Shown in pieces: positions 63,269 through 64,000 of a stretch of DNA of 64,000 nucleotides. Both the position numbers and the translations under genes were made by a program. The notes under the pieces are model-generated. The model saw only the letters and a list, made by a program, of their open reading frames with translations. It was not told where the DNA came from and searched no databases. The stretch spans positions 124,001 through 188,000 of the forward strand of contig JAFWGA010000013.1 of assembly GCA_017515325.1 (NCBI GenBank). The letters are read 5' to 3'. Position 1 is the first letter of the stretch, and each line of letters begins with the position of its first letter. The stretch is from Blautia sp. (lineage in GTDB: Bacteria; Bacillota; Clostridia; Lachnospirales; Lachnospiraceae).

Positions 63269-64000
63269 ATGGCTGAAAGCATAAAGGGACTCCATAGAAG
63301 CTGTCGTTGTGCAGAGCTTACCGAAGCTATGATCGGCAAAGAAGTGACTTTGATGGGCTGGGTGGCAAGAGCCAGAAACAAGGGCGGAGTGGTTTTCGTT
63401 GATCTGAGGGATCGTTCCGGCATTATTCAGTTGGTTTTTGAGAATGCAGACATCGACGAACAAGGTTTTGAAAAGGCAGGAAGGCTGCGCAGCGAGTTTG
63501 TGATTGCTGTGACAGGCGTGGTGGAAAAACGTCAGGGTGCAGTGAACGATAAACTGGCCACGGGCACTATCGAAGTGAGGGTCAATCATCTGCGCGTTTT
63601 ATCCGAAGCAGAGGTTCCTCCCTTCCCGATCGAGGAGGACTCCAAGACGAGAGAAGAACTCCGTCTGACCTACCGATATCTGGATTTGCGCAGACCGGAT
63701 ATTCAGAAGAATCTGATGCTGAAAAGCCGGGTGATGCAGCTTACCAGACGCTTCTTTACAGACGAAGGTTTTCTGGAGATCGAAACTCCGATGCTGGGAA
63801 AGAGTACGCCGGAAGGAGCCAGGGACTATCTTGTACCATCCCGCATTCATCCGGGCAGTTTTTATGGCTTGCCTCAGTCTCCCCAGTTGTATAAGCAGCT
63901 GCTGATGTGTTCCGGATATGACAGATATATCCAGATCGCCCGCTGCTTCAGAGATGAGGACCTGCGTGCGGACAGACAGCCGGAGTTTACCCAGATCGAT
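63269..64000 (+). CDS. aspS: Aspartyl-tRNA synthetase (3' end missing)
   Basis: The frame from ATG 63269 (MAESIKGLHRSCRCAEL) is open to the end of the window, covering 244 codons. The N-terminal OB fold has GWVARARNKGGVVFVDLRDR; class II motif 1 region (FLEIETPMLGKSTPEGARDY) and motif 2 (RDEDLRADRQPEFTQID) are reached at the right edge. GGGAGGAG precedes the ATG. Whether it is discriminating or also charges tRNA-Asn cannot be judged from this part. Confidence 0.96.
   Translation, partial: MAESIKGLHRSCRCAELTEAMIGKEVTLMGWVARARNKGGVVFVDLRDRSGIIQLVFENADIDEQGFEKAGRLRSEFVIAVTGVVEKRQGAVNDKLATGTIEVRVNHLRVLSEAEVPPFPIEEDSKTREELRLTYRYLDLRRPDIQKNLMLKSRVMQLTRRFFTDEGFLEIETPMLGKSTPEGARDYLVPSRIHPGSFYGLPQSPQLYKQLLMCSGYDRYIQIARCFRDEDLRADRQPEFTQID

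Overview
This 64 kb window looks like chromosomal housekeeping DNA of a Gram-positive anaerobe of the Clostridia, most likely family Lachnospiraceae. The reasons are the AGGAGG-type ribosome binding sites, GC content that looks near 50%, IMP synthesis by a separate cyclohydrolase and a separate AICAR transformylase instead of fused PurH, a CodY regulator, HemZ, a Gln15 HPr paralogue (Crh type) next to whiA, and small membrane families that I associate with Lachnospiraceae. No species is claimed. I see no prophage, insertion sequence, CRISPR array, rRNA or tRNA.

Layout. 1-2.5 kb: end of a pyrimidine operon (pyrK-pyrD-pyrE). 2.4-5.8 kb: small membrane proteins (one VanZ-like) and a long M29-type aminopeptidase. 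5.8-9.3 kb: purE-purM-purN-purD. 9.3-16.2 kb: flavodiiron protein, SseB-like protein, a ClpC with a long acidic insertion, a small unknown protein and radA. 16.5-22.2 kb: topA, codY and groES-groEL behind a CIRCE operator. 22.5-26.7 kb: small membrane protein, guaB, IMP cyclohydrolase, AICAR transformylase. 26.7-34.4 kb: a sugar locus, with a GH94 cellobiose phosphorylase on the minus strand divergent from a LacI regulator, a solute-binding protein and two ABC permeases. 34.7-42.1 kb: serA, purC, purB, LemA, DUF2207, purA. 42.2-49.1 kb: HAD protein, rRNA methyltransferase, STAS protein, murB, whiA, crh and a large disordered membrane protein. 49.2-54.0 kb: a PARG-like macro-domain protein, then cobT-cobU-gtrA-cobS-cobU-like-cobC for the cobalamin nucleotide loop. 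54.1-64 kb: DUF1015, SH3 lipoprotein, apt, rel, MBL hydrolase, hemZ, HD-GYP protein, hisS and the start of aspS.

The main metabolic theme is nucleotides. The window carries most late steps of IMP synthesis, both branch entries (guaB, purA/purB), adenine salvage (apt), the end of UMP synthesis, and two regulators that sense the purine pool: CodY (GTP) and Rel ((p)ppGpp).

The most unusual content lies between genes. At least four families of short structured repeats recur in intergenic DNA, here named S, E, H and T, together with several long near-perfect palindromes. Many E and T copies sit directly after rho-independent terminators. I did not find a clearly new multi-gene system. The best leads are these RNA-like repeats, the ClpC insertion, the GtrA gene inside the cobalamin operon and the disordered membrane protein next to crh.
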